Source: Arthrobacter roseus (GTDB lineage: Bacteria; Actinomycetota; Actinomycetes; Actinomycetales; Micrococcaceae). From it: a stretch of DNA of 64,000 bases. Made by a program: the position numbers and the translations under genes. Positions 45,391 through 55,720 of the stretch are shown here, piece after piece (position 1 is the stretch's first letter; each line of letters starts with the position of its first letter). The stretch spans positions 434,001-498,000 of the forward strand of contig NZ_JAFBCU010000001.1 of NCBI RefSeq assembly GCF_016907875.1, read 5' to 3'. The notes under the pieces were generated by a model. It made no database searches. It saw nothing but the letters and a program-made list of their open reading frames with translations, and was not told the origin of the DNA.

Positions 45391-46026
45391 CTATCTTTCG
45401 TAGGGGAGTGAGGAAACCGGCAGCGAAGCGGGGCCGTACACGAGGTCCAGCAACCGCGCTGCCGCGGGCCGGCACGCCCATTCCTCGGCCCAGTGTGACC
45501 GGACCACGGCCTTGCTGACGGCCTGGGTGGTGATGCCGAGCTCCTCGCCAATGAGTTTTTGTTGCCCGCGCACACCGGGCGTGAGTAGATCCAGTACATT
45601 CCATTCAGCCTCCGTGCGGGTGGCCACAATCTGCCCCAGCAGCCGCAACACCGCTTCTGCCTCCGCGGCGACGTCGTCGTCTGGTCCTGAAACGGCAAGG
45701 GGAATACGTTCACCCGTCTTCTGCGCACGGTTCACGGCGCGGCGTGCGTAGACGAGCCCGTAGCCCTCGGCCTCGAGGATGTTCTCGGGGATCGGTACGT
45801 GGAGCTCACCAACGCCAACGCCGACATGCCAACGCCGGTGGCGGATCGCGGTGAGTGCGACGTCGACCGCTGTTTTTGCGTTGGCGACGACGCCCTGCGC
45901 TTCATCGCCAACGGAGCGCTGAAATGGCACGACGGTGGGGAGGTGCCGGAGTGCTTTGATCAGCTCGGGCACCATGTCCCCGACCTCGCGGGAATCCCGC
46001 TGATTGATGGTCAGCACAAACAACAT
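45391..46026 (-). CDS. SatD-like protein with C-terminal helix-turn-helix
   Basis: 211 residues. The start (MLFVLTINQRDSREVGDMVPEL), PFQRSVGDEAQGVV and RHRRWHVGVGVGEL follow the SatD-type pattern. The C-terminal segment QQKLIGEELGITTQAVSKAVV is a helix-turn-helix. It may be a DNA-binding regulator. It is followed by the HAD phosphatase gene; a functional link is unknown. I am moderately sure of the family name. Confidence 0.6.
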   Translation of the reverse strand: MLFVLTINQRDSREVGDMVPELIKALRHLPTVVPFQRSVGDEAQGVVANAKTAVDVALTAIRHRRWHVGVGVGELHVPIPENILEAEGYGLVYARRAVNRAQKTGERIPLAVSGPDDDVAAEAEAVLRLLGQIVATRTEAEWNVLDLLTPGVRGQQKLIGEELGITTQAVSKAVVRSHWAEEWACRPAAARLLDLVYGPASLPVSSLPYER

Positions 46027-46061
46027 GCGTTTAGTATGCCCGATGGGCGGCAGTGAGAGGG

Positions 46062-46628
46062 CTAGCGACCCTGGGGCTGCACGTCCGTGTTCTCGGCGTT
46101 GTCCTCAACGTCGCGGCCCTGCGGCTGGTCCTCATCGCTGCGCTCGCCCTCAGCCTTGAACCGCTCCAGGGAAGCTTCAACTTCAGTTTCGGCAGCTGCG
46201 CGGTCAGCCCAGCCCGCCGCCTCTACCCACTTGCCCGGTTCCAGATCCTTGTACTTCGTGAAGAAGTGCTTGATCTCGTCCAAAAGGAAGTCGGAAACGT
46301 CGGAGAGTTCCTTGATGTGGTCAAAGCGCGCGTCCATGGGGACGCACAAAACCTTGGCGTCTCCGCCGCCGTCGTCGACCATGTTGAACACGCCAATAGG
46401 GCGAGACTCCACCAGTACGCCGGGGATGAGGTCGTAGTCCTGTAGCAGCAGGAGGGCGTCCAACGGGTCGCCGTCTTCACCCAGGGTGTTCTCGAAGTAG
46501 CCGTAGTGCGTGGGGTACTGCATCGAGGTGAACAGCACGCGGTCCAATCGGAGCCTGTGCGTCTCGTGGTCGATTTCGTACTTGACGCGGGAACCCCTGG
46601 GGATTTCGATAGTCACGTCGATATTCAT
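46062..46628 (-). CDS. ppa: Inorganic pyrophosphatase
   Basis: 188 residues with CAGGAG 8 nt before the ATG. Family I soluble pyrophosphatase, splitting PPi to phosphate. The metal-binding motif is [11 protein letters not shown], and [12 protein letters not shown] and the [16 protein letters not shown] region are standard. The C-terminus carries about 20 extra acidic residues with QPQGR twice ([20 protein letters not shown]), beyond the normal fold of about 165 residues. It is divergent from the D-Ala-D-Ala carboxypeptidase gene. Confidence 0.96.
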   Translation of the reverse strand: MNIDVTIEIPRGSRVKYEIDHETHRLRLDRVLFTSMQYPTHYGYFENTLGEDGDPLDALLLLQDYDLIPGVLVESRPIGVFNMVDDGGGDAKVLCVPMDARFDHIKELSDVSDFLLDEIKHFFTKYKDLEPGKWVEAAGWADRAAAETEVEASLERFKAEGERSDEDQPQGRDVEDNAENTDVQPQGR

Positions 46629-46738
46629 GTGGCTGACTCCTGGATAAGCGGGAAGGGGCGTGGAAAAGGCAATACCAATGTATCTGCCCGCGCCGTTTAG
46701 TCTTAAACATATATGTCTTGTCCAGTGAAGGGGAGCCG

Positions 46739-48175
46739 ATGACGCCCACAGCCCGGCGCCTCACGGCGGTTCTGCTAGCGATGGTGCTCGCTGTCTTGGT
46801 AGTGCCCCTGGCTGTTTATGCCGGTCCTGCGGTGATCTCGTCCGTGATTCCCAAGGACCCGCGGCCGACGACGGTCCCTACACCTGCGATTCAGCTGGCC
46901 CCAACGGAAGTCACCATGCCCACGGTGGTCACCGGGCTCAACGCGGATGCGCCCCGGCCCTCAAGGAAGGCTTTGACCGCGCTCCTTCCGCCACTCTTGA
47001 AGGTCGACGGCGAAGGTGACTTCACCGGCGTCGTGCTGGACGCCCGAGGCGGTGATGTCCTTTTTGACCAGTTGGCAGCGGAACCAAGGATCCCGGCGTC
47101 CAACCAGAAGCTACTGACTGCCACTGCTGTGGTTTCCACGCTGGGACCAGATCGGCGTTTCGAGACATCGGTGTATTACGGCGCGGAACCGGGAAGTGTG
47201 GCGCTGCGTGGCGGTGGCGATGTGCTGCTCGGGTCGGGGAAGTCCAAGCCCAACGCCGTCGTGGGGCATGCGGGTCTGCAAACTCTGGCAGAGCGCACAG
47301 TGACGGCGCTGACGCAGGGCGGAAAGCCTCCCGGGGAGGCTCTGAGGGTGGTCGTGGATGATTCACTCTTCACGGGTCCGGTGTTGCACCCCAGCTGGCA
47401 GCAACCGGATATCGACTCCGGGCAGATCGCGCCCATCTATCCGCTGGCCCTGAACTCGGCCTGGCTTGAAGGCGCAAACCCGAATGACGAACGCCACCGT
47501 GACCCAGCACTTGCTGCTGCCCAAGCGTTCCGGGACGCGCTGTCAGCGGCGGGGAAGGCCCAGGGTGTGACAGTCGCGGAGGGCGTTACCCGTGGAGCCG
47601 CGGATAAAGACTCCGACAGGCTGGCCTTCGTCGGGTCGGCCCGCGTGGTGGACCAGGCGGAGCACATGCTGCTCGTCTCGGATAACTACCTCGCTGAAGC
47701 GCTGGCACGAATGACGGCCATCGGTGCCGGCGAAGTGCCCTCATTTGCCGGTGGAACGGGCGCGGTGGTGGCGGCCGTGGCCAGACTGGGGGTTTCTGTA
47801 GATGGGCTGGTGCTCGCCGATGCTTCCGGGCTGTCGCTGCGGAACGCAATGAGCGCGGCGCAGCTTGCCGCCGTCGTGCGCACCATGATCAATAGTGACC
47901 GGCCCGGCCTGCAGGAAGTCCTCGACGGCCTGCCGGTTGCATCCCTGGATGGCTCGCTCGCGGAGCGATTCGATGACGCGGCAGGGGCCGGCGTCGTCCG
48001 CGCGAAGACTGGCACACTGTTCACGGCGACGTCGCTGAGTGGGTACGTTGTGGACCGCGATGGTCGGTTGCTCGTTTTTTCGTTCATCGGCAACGGGCTT
48101 GCCTCAAATACGCTTCAGGCGCGCGCTGCGGTTGACGCAGCGGCGTCCGCTCTGGCTGGTTGCGGCTGCCGCTAG
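46739..48175 (+). CDS. dacB: D-alanyl-D-alanine carboxypeptidase/endopeptidase (S13, PBP4 type)
   Basis: 478 residues from the ATG at 46739, after GAAGGGGAG. An N-terminal helix ([20 protein letters not shown]) anchors or exports the protein. Penicillin-binding motifs: SxxK at Ser121-Lys124 (PASNQKLL), SxN at Ser314 ([10 protein letters not shown]) and KTG at Lys423 ([10 protein letters not shown]). Between the first two lies the extra domain of the S13 family. It trims or cleaves peptidoglycan peptides outside the membrane. Confidence 0.93.
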   Translation: MTPTARRLTAVLLAMVLAVLVVPLAVYAGPAVISSVIPKDPRPTTVPTPAIQLAPTEVTMPTVVTGLNADAPRPSRKALTALLPPLLKVDGEGDFTGVVLDARGGDVLFDQLAAEPRIPASNQKLLTATAVVSTLGPDRRFETSVYYGAEPGSVALRGGGDVLLGSGKSKPNAVVGHAGLQTLAERTVTALTQGGKPPGEALRVVVDDSLFTGPVLHPSWQQPDIDSGQIAPIYPLALNSAWLEGANPNDERHRDPALAAAQAFRDALSAAGKAQGVTVAEGVTRGAADKDSDRLAFVGSARVVDQAEHMLLVSDNYLAEALARMTAIGAGEVPSFAGGTGAVVAAVARLGVSVDGLVLADASGLSLRNAMSAAQLAAVVRTMINSDRPGLQEVLDGLPVASLDGSLAERFDDAAGAGVVRAKTGTLFTATSLSGYVVDRDGRLLVFSFIGNGLASNTLQARAAVDAAASALAGCGCR

Positions 48176-48225
48176 CATTCACCGGTGGGCGAACTGCCGC
48201 CGCATGGCCGAGTTTTTGTGGTCTG

Positions 48226-49362
48226 ATGGGAAACATGGAGACCACATCTGAGCCTGCCACCGTCCAACTGGTCAACTGGGAACTTGCTGCTAGCACGGCG
48301 GCAAAGCTTGCCCCGGCTGGTCCATCCCTGTCCAAGCGAGAGATCGCCGACGTCGTGGCCAGCCTGCGCGAAGCGGCTGAAGTCTCTGTTGAGCACGTTC
48401 ACCGCATCACCGGGCTGGAGGCTGCGCGGGACCTACGCGACTCTCAGGTATTGGTGGTGGACAGGGCATCGTGGGCCAAGGCCAACTCGCAGAGCTTTCA
48501 GGCACTCCTGCAGCCAACGATGGACAAGTTGGCGAAATCAAAGTCGGAACAGTTGCAGAGTACGGTCGCTGAACTCGGTGGAACCGTCACCGGCGCCCAG
48601 TTCGGCGCCATCCTCGCGTTCCTCTCCTCCAAGGTCCTTGGCCAGTACGACCCCTTTGCCTCCGTCGGAGACGCCGCTGCCCCGCCCTCGGCCGGACGCC
48701 TGCTGCTGGTGGCGCCCAACGTTGTCAGCATCGAGCGCGAATTGAACGTTGATCCCGCCGATTTCCGGCTCTGGGTCTGCTTGCACGAACAAACCCACCG
48801 GGTGCAGTTCGCCGCTGCACCATGGCTCCGGGACCACATGGTGAACCAGATCAGCCAGCTCTCCGGCGGCCTCATGGACAAGGCAGACACCCTGCAGGAA
48901 CGTCTTGGCCAGCTCGTGAAGAACCTCGGCTCGGCGCGGGGCCAAGAAGTTGAGGGCGTACCGTCGCAGCCAGCCGGGCTGATGTCGTTGCTGCAGGACT
49001 CAGAGGACAAGGCGCGCATGTCGCATCTGACAGCCGTCATGAGCCTGCTTGAGGGCCACGCCAACGTGGTCATGGATGCCGTGGACGCCAGTATCGTCCC
49101 CTCCGTTATAACTATTCGCCAACGCTTCAACGCCCGCGGCAAAACCCGTAGCCCGCTGGACAAGTTCATCCGCCGTGTCATGGGGCTGGATGCCAAAATG
49201 CGTCAGTACAGCGACGGCGCGCGATTTGTCCGTGCCGTCGTCAAGGAAGTAGGTATGGAGGGCTTCAACCGTGTGTGGGAACGGGAGGAAAACCTGCCCA
49301 CGGAGAAGGAAATCCATACCCCGAAGCTGTGGATGGAGCGTATGGCGCTCGACGCCGGGTGA
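48226..49362 (+). CDS. Zinc-dependent metalloprotease, DUF2342 family
   Basis: 378 residues from the ATG at 48226; another ATG at 48235 is equally possible, and neither has a strong ribosome site. The zinc motif is His187-Glu188-x-x-His191 (LHEQTHRVQF). The family is restricted to actinobacteria and related groups, sits next to dacB and tilS as here, and is sometimes named a coenzyme F420 biosynthesis-associated protein without proof. A later Glu in LLEGHANVVMDAV is probably the third zinc ligand. No signal peptide. The stop overlaps the tilS start (GTGA). Confidence 0.88.
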   Translation: MGNMETTSEPATVQLVNWELAASTAAKLAPAGPSLSKREIADVVASLREAAEVSVEHVHRITGLEAARDLRDSQVLVVDRASWAKANSQSFQALLQPTMDKLAKSKSEQLQSTVAELGGTVTGAQFGAILAFLSSKVLGQYDPFASVGDAAAPPSAGRLLLVAPNVVSIERELNVDPADFRLWVCLHEQTHRVQFAAAPWLRDHMVNQISQLSGGLMDKADTLQERLGQLVKNLGSARGQEVEGVPSQPAGLMSLLQDSEDKARMSHLTAVMSLLEGHANVVMDAVDASIVPSVITIRQRFNARGKTRSPLDKFIRRVMGLDAKMRQYSDGARFVRAVVKEVGMEGFNRVWEREENLPTEKEIHTPKLWMERMALDAG

Positions 49363-50480
49363 GTCAGCGTCCACGCGGACGTCTCAACCCGCTCATAGGG
49401 AAGGCCCGTCATCAACTGAGGCAGGCGTTGGCGGAGTACACGCCCGCCGCCGGCTCCCGGACGGGTGTAGCGCACGCCGGGGATCGCCCTCTGATTTTGG
49501 TGGCCTGCAGCGGCGGACCTGACTCCTTGGCCCTGGCCTTTATCGCTTCGTTCTTTGCCAGCCGGGGAGATTATCGTGTTGGCGCCGTCGTCGTCGATCA
49601 TGGGCTCCAGGACGTCAGTGCCAAGGTGGCTGCCACCACTGCGACCAAACTTCAGGACCTGGGCCTGTCTCCCGTTGAGGTCCGGACCGTGACTGTCGCG
49701 CAGACGGGCATGGGACCGGAAGCGGCAGCCAGATCCTCTCGGTATAACGCTCTGGACGCAGCCATTGAAGAGCACGGCGCCGTAGCCGTTCTCTTGGGGC
49801 ACACCCTCGATGACCAAGCAGAACAAGTGCTCTTGGGCCTTGCACGTGGTTCAGGTACCCGCTCTCTGGCGGGCATGCCTGCCAGACGGGGCAAATATTT
49901 ACGGCCGTTCTTGGAGCTCCGCAGGCACGAAACACTCGAAATTTGTGACCTCGAAAATCTGGACCCATGGCATGACCCCACCAACACAGACCCACGATTT
50001 GCCCGAACCCGGGTCCGCAGCGACATCCTGCCGCTCCTCGAAGACCAGCTGGGGCCGGGCATCGCTGAGGCGCTGTACCGGTCATCGAAAATCCTTGCGC
50101 AGGATGCGCAGTACCTGGACTCCCTTGCGCAGGACCATTATGTTCGCATGCGCACCGTCGATGAGGGTGAGATACATCTCAGTGAAGTGGAACTCCGTGA
50201 GCTTCCCGCGTCGCTACGCCAACGCATCATGGCGCTCGCCGTCGCTGAGCTAACTGGCTCGCGGCCGCCTTTCGAACGCCTGATGGCGGCAGAGTCGCTG
50301 CTCAAGCGGCAGGGCTCTGCCGGGCCGGTGGAAGTGGGTGGGCATGTCCGCGTCTACCGAGAATCCCTCAGTCAGCGTGTTCCCCGGGCAGGCCGTGCCT
50401 GTGGCACTCTAGTGTTTATCAAGAACCCCAAAATTAAGACTCCGGGAGCATGTGGTGGAATCCAACGACGTTCAGGCTGA
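49359..50480 (+). CDS. tilS: tRNA(Ile)-lysidine synthase
   Basis: 373 residues from a GTG that overlaps the preceding stop. It modifies C34 of tRNA-Ile(CAU) to lysidine. The PP-loop ACSGGPDSLALA has SGGPDS from residue 51; AVVVDHGLQ, GHTLDDQAEQVL and RPFLELRR follow. The C-terminal domain is short, as in actinobacteria. The last about 10 codons overlap the hpt start, and the very end (KIKTPGACGGIQRRSG) is unlikely to be conserved. Confidence 0.94.
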   Translation: MSQRPRGRLNPLIGKARHQLRQALAEYTPAAGSRTGVAHAGDRPLILVACSGGPDSLALAFIASFFASRGDYRVGAVVVDHGLQDVSAKVAATTATKLQDLGLSPVEVRTVTVAQTGMGPEAAARSSRYNALDAAIEEHGAVAVLLGHTLDDQAEQVLLGLARGSGTRSLAGMPARRGKYLRPFLELRRHETLEICDLENLDPWHDPTNTDPRFARTRVRSDILPLLEDQLGPGIAEALYRSSKILAQDAQYLDSLAQDHYVRMRTVDEGEIHLSEVELRELPASLRQRIMALAVAELTGSRPPFERLMAAESLLKRQGSAGPVEVGGHVRVYRESLSQRVPRAGRACGTLVFIKNPKIKTPGACGGIQRRSG

Positions 50481-51006
50481 TCTCAAGCACGTTCTGTATA
50501 CCCGGGAACAAATTGAGGGCAGAGTCAGGGAACTGGCCGATGAAATCGACCGGGACTACGAAGGCCGTGATCTGCTGATCGTGGGCGTCCTCAAGGGTGC
50601 CGTCATGATCATGGCAGACCTGGCGCGGGCACTTCACAGCCACGTCACGATGGATTGGATGGCGGTGTCCTCCTACGGTTCTGGAACACAGTCATCCGGC
50701 GTTGTCCGCATCCTGAAGGATCTGGAAACAGACCTCATGGGCAAGCACGTCCTCATCGTCGAGGACATCATCGACTCCGGTCTGACGTTGTCCTGGTTGA
50801 AGGCCAACCTGCAGTCACGGGGACCGGCGTCGTTGGAAATCTGTACACTCCTGCGCAAGCCTGAGGGTGCAAAGGTTGAAATCGACGTCAAGTACGTCGG
50901 TTATGACATTCCCAACGAGTTCGTTGTGGGCTACGGTCTGGACTTCGCCGAGAAGTACCGCAACCTGGACTTCATCGGCACTCTGGCTCCGCATATCTAC
51001 GAGTAG
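50452..51006 (+). CDS. hpt: Hypoxanthine phosphoribosyltransferase
   Basis: 184 residues. It salvages hypoxanthine and guanine with PRPP. The PRPP motif is VLIVEDIIDSGLTL, and VGVLKGAVMIMADL and MAVSSYGSGTQSSG are family-typical. Tandem GTG codons (50452 and 50455) both fit; GGGAG upstream is better spaced for the second. It overlaps tilS by 29 nt. The gene order tilS-hpt-ftsH is conserved widely in bacteria. Confidence 0.96.
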   Translation: MVESNDVQADLKHVLYTREQIEGRVRELADEIDRDYEGRDLLIVGVLKGAVMIMADLARALHSHVTMDWMAVSSYGSGTQSSGVVRILKDLETDLMGKHVLIVEDIIDSGLTLSWLKANLQSRGPASLEICTLLRKPEGAKVEIDVKYVGYDIPNEFVVGYGLDFAEKYRNLDFIGTLAPHIYE

Positions 51007-51153
51007 CCGGACTGCAGGTTTCTGTACGCCCAGAGGGAACTATTGGCCACCGCCGTGCGTGGTGGGTGGCATAGAGTGTATAGCTAGTCGTCGGGCGTGT
51101 CCCCCAAGGGCCGCGCCATCATCCATGCTTGTCAGCAGGAGGGATGGGCAGAG

Positions 51154-53247
51154 GTGCCCTCAAAGCGCATGAAATTCAAGAATGTCTTCAAGGGCCCGAT
51201 CATCTGGATCGTCCTCGCGGTGGCCGCACTCCTGCTCATATTCCCCACGATTTCCGGCAGCGGCGCCGTGCGCGTGGACACGTCTGTTGGCCTGGAGCTA
51301 CTCCAGGACAACAAAGTCAAGGAAGCCAAGATCTACGACGGCGAGCAGCGCGTGGATCTGACGCTCACTGAGGGCTACAAGGATCAGGGCAAGAGCGTCC
51401 AGTTCTTCTTCAGCACGGCCCGCGCTGAGGGCGTTGTCGACGCCATAAGTGCATCGGATGTGGAGGGTTTCACTGACCAGCCGGCTGAGGACAACTGGTT
51501 CCTTGGATTCTTGGGACTGATTTTCCCCATCCTCATTCTCGGTGCCATCTTCTGGTTCCTGCTTTCGCGTATGCAGGGTGGCGGCTCCAAGATCATGCAG
51601 TTTGGCAAGTCCAAAGCCAAGATGATGAACAAGGACATGCCCCAGGTAACGTTCAATGACATCGCTGGCGCAGATGAGGCCGTGGAGGAACTCCACGAGA
51701 TCAAAGACTTTCTCCAGGAACCAGCCAAATTCCAGGCAGTTGGCGCCAAGATTCCCAAGGGCGTCTTGCTTTACGGACCTCCTGGGACGGGTAAAACGCT
51801 ACTGGCCCGCGCTGTCGCCGGCGAGGCCGGCGTTCCTTTCTACTCAATCTCCGGTTCTGACTTCGTCGAAATGTTCGTCGGGGTGGGCGCCTCGCGTGTC
51901 CGCGACCTCTTCGAACAGGCCAAGGCCAATGCTCCGGCGATCATCTTCGTAGACGAAATTGACGCCGTCGGACGCCACCGTGGTGCCGGCGTTGGTGGGG
52001 GCAATGATGAGCGCGAACAGACGCTCAACCAGCTACTGGTGGAGATGGACGGCTTCGACGGTAATGCGAACGTCATCCTCATCGCAGCAACCAACCGTCC
52101 AGATGTTCTGGATCCAGCGCTATTGCGTCCAGGCCGCTTCGATCGCCAAATAGCGGTGGAGGCGCCGGACCGTCTGGGCAGGCAGCGCATCCTCGAAGTC
52201 CATGCCAAGGGCAAGCCGATGGCGCCGGACGTCGACCTCGGTTCCCTGGCCAAGCGGGCACCAGGTTTTACCGGTGCCGATCTCGCCAACGTCCTGAACG
52301 AGGCAGCACTGCTCACGGCACGCTCCAACGCTCAGCTCATCGACGACCGCGCACTGGATGAAGCGATCGATCGTGTCATGGCCGGGCCGCAGAAGCGTTC
52401 GCGCGTCATGAAAGAACTGGAGCGCAAAATCACTGCCTATCACGAGGGCGGACACGCACTCGTTGCCGCGGCTCTGCGCAACACGTCGCCGGTTACGAAG
52501 ATCACTATCCTGCCTCGTGGGCGCGCTCTGGGCTACACCATGGTTGTGCCGGAGGATGATAAGTACTCCATCACCCGCAACGAACTGTTGGACCAGTTGG
52601 CGTACGCCATGGGTGGCCGGGTGGCCGAGGAGATTGTCTTCCACGACCCGTCTACCGGGGCGTCAAATGACATCGAGAAGGCCACGTCAATAGCTCGTCA
52701 GATGGTGACTCAATACGGTATGAGCGAACGGGTAGGCGCGGTCAAGCTCGGCCAGGGCGGCGGCGAACCGTTCCTTGGCAGGGACCTGGGTCACGAGCGC
52801 AATTATTCCGATGACCTGGCGTTTGTTGTAGACCAGGAAATCCGTGAGCTCATCGATACGGCGCATGATGAGGCGTACGCGGTGCTCACAGAGAACCGCG
52901 ACGTTCTGGACCGGCTGGCTCTTGAACTCCTTGAGAGGGAGACTCTCAATCAAGCGGACATCGCGGAAGTCTTCAGCGACGTGCGCATGCGGGACCTACG
53001 TGAGGTCTGGCTATCCAAGCCGTCGCGCCCAGTTCACAGTGAACCGCCGGTGGTTACAGCGAAGGAACGCGCACAGGCTGTGGCAGAGAACGCCCCGGAC
53101 CCGGTTGATGTGCCGCCGCAGGATCAGATCGCGCACGCTGACATCCCCCAGGACTTCGATGTGGAGGAGAGTAAGCTGCCCGCTCCCGAATCGACAGATT
53201 CGGAGCACGGCGGAGGTACTCCCGGCGGCGTCGCGGGCGGCAATTGA
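51154..53247 (+). CDS. ftsH: ATP-dependent zinc metalloprotease FtsH
   Basis: 697 residues from the GTG at 51154, which has AGGAGGG 10-11 nt upstream. The ATG at 51169 gives the N-terminus seen in relatives ([15 protein letters not shown]) but has no ribosome site. Two membrane helices (about 14-32 and 115-135) enclose an extracytoplasmic domain. The AAA+ part has Walker A GPPGTGKT from residue 208 and Walker [12 protein letters not shown]. The protease has His430-Glu431-x-x-His434 (HEGGH) with Asp506 as third ligand. The last about 80 residues are an acidic, Pro-rich tail. It degrades membrane and regulatory proteins. Confidence 0.97.
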   Translation: MPSKRMKFKNVFKGPIIWIVLAVAALLLIFPTISGSGAVRVDTSVGLELLQDNKVKEAKIYDGEQRVDLTLTEGYKDQGKSVQFFFSTARAEGVVDAISASDVEGFTDQPAEDNWFLGFLGLIFPILILGAIFWFLLSRMQGGGSKIMQFGKSKAKMMNKDMPQVTFNDIAGADEAVEELHEIKDFLQEPAKFQAVGAKIPKGVLLYGPPGTGKTLLARAVAGEAGVPFYSISGSDFVEMFVGVGASRVRDLFEQAKANAPAIIFVDEIDAVGRHRGAGVGGGNDEREQTLNQLLVEMDGFDGNANVILIAATNRPDVLDPALLRPGRFDRQIAVEAPDRLGRQRILEVHAKGKPMAPDVDLGSLAKRAPGFTGADLANVLNEAALLTARSNAQLIDDRALDEAIDRVMAGPQKRSRVMKELERKITAYHEGGHALVAAALRNTSPVTKITILPRGRALGYTMVVPEDDKYSITRNELLDQLAYAMGGRVAEEIVFHDPSTGASNDIEKATSIARQMVTQYGMSERVGAVKLGQGGGEPFLGRDLGHERNYSDDLAFVVDQEIRELIDTAHDEAYAVLTENRDVLDRLALELLERETLNQADIAEVFSDVRMRDLREVWLSKPSRPVHSEPPVVTAKERAQAVAENAPDPVDVPPQDQIAHADIPQDFDVEESKLPAPESTDSEHGGGTPGGVAGGN

Positions 53248-53271
53248 GGCCGGCCGCGACCGCTGACGCGC

Positions 53272-53277
53272 TAGGAT
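53272..53277 (+). promoter_or_regulatory. Putative -10 element for leaderless folE
   Basis: TAGGAT ends 7 nt before the GTG start, so transcription would begin at or next to the start codon. No Shine-Dalgarno is visible and no good -35 hexamer lies at 16-18 nt upstream. Confidence 0.35.
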
Positions 53278-53284
53278 CTGCATT

Positions 53285-53902
53285 GTGACTGACATTGATG
53301 ACGAGCTCGCTGCGGCCGAAATAGCAGATGCGGTTGGCAAGGTGGATCAACCCAGGATTCAGCGGGCTGTTCGCGAGATTCTCCTCGCTATCGGGGAGGA
53401 CCCCACCAGGGATGGTTTGCTCGATACGCCCAAGCGCGTAGGGAAGGCCTATGCGGAGTTCTTTTCGGGTCTGCATCAAGACCCGGGCGAGCTTCTAGCA
53501 ACCACTTTCGATATTGAGCACGAAGAGATGGTCCTGGTCAAGGACATTGCCTTCTACTCAACCTGCGAACATCATCTGGTGCCGTTTCATGGCAGAGCCC
53601 ACATTGGCTACATCCCGTCCTCTGAAGGTAAGGTGACCGGGCTGAGTAAACTGGCTCGGCTGGTCGAAGTTTTCGCCCGGCGCCCACAGGTCCAGGAACG
53701 TCTCACCACGCAGATCGTGGAAGCGCTCGTGGAGCATCTACAGCCCAACGGCGCCATCGTGGTCATAGAGTGCGAGCACCTGTGCATGTCCATGAGGGGC
53801 GTGCGCAAGCCCGGAGCTATGACCATTACCTCTGCTGTCCGGGGTCAGTTGCGCGAACCAGCCACCCGCGCGGAAGCAATGTCACTGATCCTCGGAAGAT
53901 AA
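53285..53902 (+). CDS. folE: GTP cyclohydrolase I
   Basis: 205 residues, GTG start. It converts GTP to dihydroneopterin triphosphate, the first step of folate synthesis. Zinc ligands are the Cys and second His of [12 protein letters not shown] and the later Cys in [36 protein letters not shown] is the family core. It is the zinc-dependent IA type. First gene of the folE-folP-folB-folK group. Confidence 0.97.
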   Translation: MTDIDDELAAAEIADAVGKVDQPRIQRAVREILLAIGEDPTRDGLLDTPKRVGKAYAEFFSGLHQDPGELLATTFDIEHEEMVLVKDIAFYSTCEHHLVPFHGRAHIGYIPSSEGKVTGLSKLARLVEVFARRPQVQERLTTQIVEALVEHLQPNGAIVVIECEHLCMSMRGVRKPGAMTITSAVRGQLREPATRAEAMSLILGR

Positions 53903-53915
53903 TACGGAAGGCACC

Positions 53916-54821
53916 ATGGATTCACTCGCTGCAACACCTGGAACCGGTCCTGCGACTTCTCCGTTGCCGGTCATCCGGGCCGCAAGAAAACAGCGGACCT
54001 TCGAGGATCTGCCAACGGATCGGACCGTGGTTCTTGGAGTCCTGAACGTAACTCCGGATTCCTTCAGCGATGGGGGCAGATTTGCCCGCCCCGACGACGC
54101 TGTGGCCGCTGGGTTGCGCATGCTCTACGGCGGAGCGGACATTATCGATGTCGGCGGTGAATCGACCCGTCCCAACGCGGTTCCGGTGGACCCGGCTGAA
54201 GAGCAGAAGCGTGTTCTCCCGGTCATCGAGACCCTCGCCAAAGCTGGTGCCCTGATCAGTATCGACACCATGAATGCTTCTACGGCTGCGCTTGCGCTGG
54301 ACGCAGGCGCGGGGATCGTCAATGACGTTTCCGGAACGGACATGGATCCTGACATGCCGGCGCTCATCGCAGAGCGGGGCGTCCCGTACGTTCTGATGCA
54401 CGGCCGCGGGGATGCCCGCACCATGAGTGGTCTCGCGGAATACAAAGACGTCGTCGAGGACGTCCTCGCCGAAATCATGGAGGTCCGCGATCGCCTGTAC
54501 AACGGCGGAGTCTCCCCTGAACAGATCATCGTTGATCCGGGACTTGGTTTTGCAAAAACGGAGGAACACAACTGGGCACTGCTTCGCTCGTTGGACCGCT
54601 TCGACGTTTTGGGTCACCGCCTGCTGATCGGCACGTCAAGGAAACGTTTCCTCGGCACGCTCCTGTCGACGTCGGGCAAAGCGGCCCCACCCGAAGAACG
54701 CGACAGCGCCACAGTGGCTACCACCGCCCTTGCTGCTGCGGCGGGCGTGTGGGGTGTGCGCGTACACGACGTCGCCGCGAACCTTGATGCTGTCAAGGTT
54801 TCCGCAGCGTGGAACGGCTGA
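53916..54821 (+). CDS. folP: Dihydropteroate synthase
   Basis: 301 residues, GGAAGGC before the ATG, 13 nt after folE. It joins 6-hydroxymethyl-dihydropterin-PP with p-aminobenzoate; it is the sulfonamide target. Signatures: VLGVLNVTPDSFSDGGRF, DVGGESTRPNA (phosphate loop), IDTMNA, IVNDVSG, DPGLGFAKT and LIGTSRKRFLG. The N-terminus is about 30 residues longer than the core. Confidence 0.97.
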   Translation: MDSLAATPGTGPATSPLPVIRAARKQRTFEDLPTDRTVVLGVLNVTPDSFSDGGRFARPDDAVAAGLRMLYGGADIIDVGGESTRPNAVPVDPAEEQKRVLPVIETLAKAGALISIDTMNASTAALALDAGAGIVNDVSGTDMDPDMPALIAERGVPYVLMHGRGDARTMSGLAEYKDVVEDVLAEIMEVRDRLYNGGVSPEQIIVDPGLGFAKTEEHNWALLRSLDRFDVLGHRLLIGTSRKRFLGTLLSTSGKAAPPEERDSATVATTALAAAAGVWGVRVHDVAANLDAVKVSAAWNG

Positions 54822-54822
54822 C

Positions 54823-55200
54823 GTGACGCACGCGCCGATGCTGGATCGCATCACTCTCAGTGGGATCAAAGCCGTCGGTTATCACGGGGTATTTGAGCAT
54901 GAACGTCGCAATGGGCAGCCGTTCATGGTGGACGTGGTTCTGCACACTGATATTCGTGCGGCCGCGGCGTCAGATGATATTGAGGAGACCTCCAACTATG
55001 GGGAACTTGCCGAGCAGGTCAAGAGCATCATTACCGGGGAACCGTGCAATCTGATTGAAACCCTGGCCGAGCGTATTGCCTCCAGCATCCTGGCCTCCTT
55101 TGACGTCGCTGCCGTTGATGTGACGGTGCACAAGCCAAAGGCTCCCATCGAGGTTCCGTTCGGCGACGTTTCGGTGAGCATTTCGAGGGGCCGGGCATGA
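54823..55200 (+). CDS. folB: Dihydroneopterin aldolase
   Basis: 125 residues from the GTG at 54823, one base after the folP stop. DRITLSGIKAVGYHGVFEHE is the family start with the Glu/Tyr active-site region, and NLIETLAERIASSIL plus VHKPKAPIEVPFGDVSV with the catalytic Lys follow. It cleaves dihydroneopterin to 6-hydroxymethyl-dihydropterin and glycolaldehyde. It overlaps folK by ATGA. Confidence 0.95.
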   Translation: MTHAPMLDRITLSGIKAVGYHGVFEHERRNGQPFMVDVVLHTDIRAAAASDDIEETSNYGELAEQVKSIITGEPCNLIETLAERIASSILASFDVAAVDVTVHKPKAPIEVPFGDVSVSISRGRA

Positions 55201-55715
55201 CAACACCGGAAACTGTCATTCTCGCCCTTGGAAGCAACCTCGGAGATAGTGCTGAAACACTCGCCGCCGCTGTTCGAGACATTGCCGACTATCCGGGGAT
55301 AAGCCTGACGCGTCTGTCACCGGTGGCGCAGACCAAGCCGGTGGGCGGTCCAGAGCAGCCGGACTACCTGAACATGGTCATAGAAGTGGTCACAGAACTC
55401 GCACCGCTGGAGGTCTTGGATCTTTGTCAGGAGACCGAAGTTCGCCATCACCGCGAACGTAAAGAACGATGGGGCGCGCGAACGCTGGACGTGGACGTCA
55501 TCGTGCACGGAAATCACCAGTGCAATGACGAACGACTCACCCTTCCTCATCCGAGGGCAGCGGAAAGGGCTTTCGTACTGGAACCGTGGCTGTGGATGGA
55601 TCCTGACGCTCAGCTTCGGGGGCGGTCCGTGGCGGAACTCGCGGCGCTGGCACCGGACCGGGACGGGATCAGGCGCTATGAGCCGTCGTCCTCCGGCGAA
55701 TCCGCCGAGGCCTAG
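55197..55715 (+). CDS. folK: 2-amino-4-hydroxy-6-hydroxymethyldihydropteridine pyrophosphokinase
   Basis: 172 residues. ALGSNLGD is the N-terminal signature, and ERWGARTLDVDVIVHG contains the metal-binding DxD and catalytic Arg/Trp segment; LPHPRAAERAFVLEP is also standard. It pyrophosphorylates hydroxymethyl-dihydropterin for folP. Confidence 0.95.
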   Translation: MTTPETVILALGSNLGDSAETLAAAVRDIADYPGISLTRLSPVAQTKPVGGPEQPDYLNMVIEVVTELAPLEVLDLCQETEVRHHRERKERWGARTLDVDVIVHGNHQCNDERLTLPHPRAAERAFVLEPWLWMDPDAQLRGRSVAELAALAPDRDGIRRYEPSSSGESAEA

Positions 55716-55720
55716 CCCTC

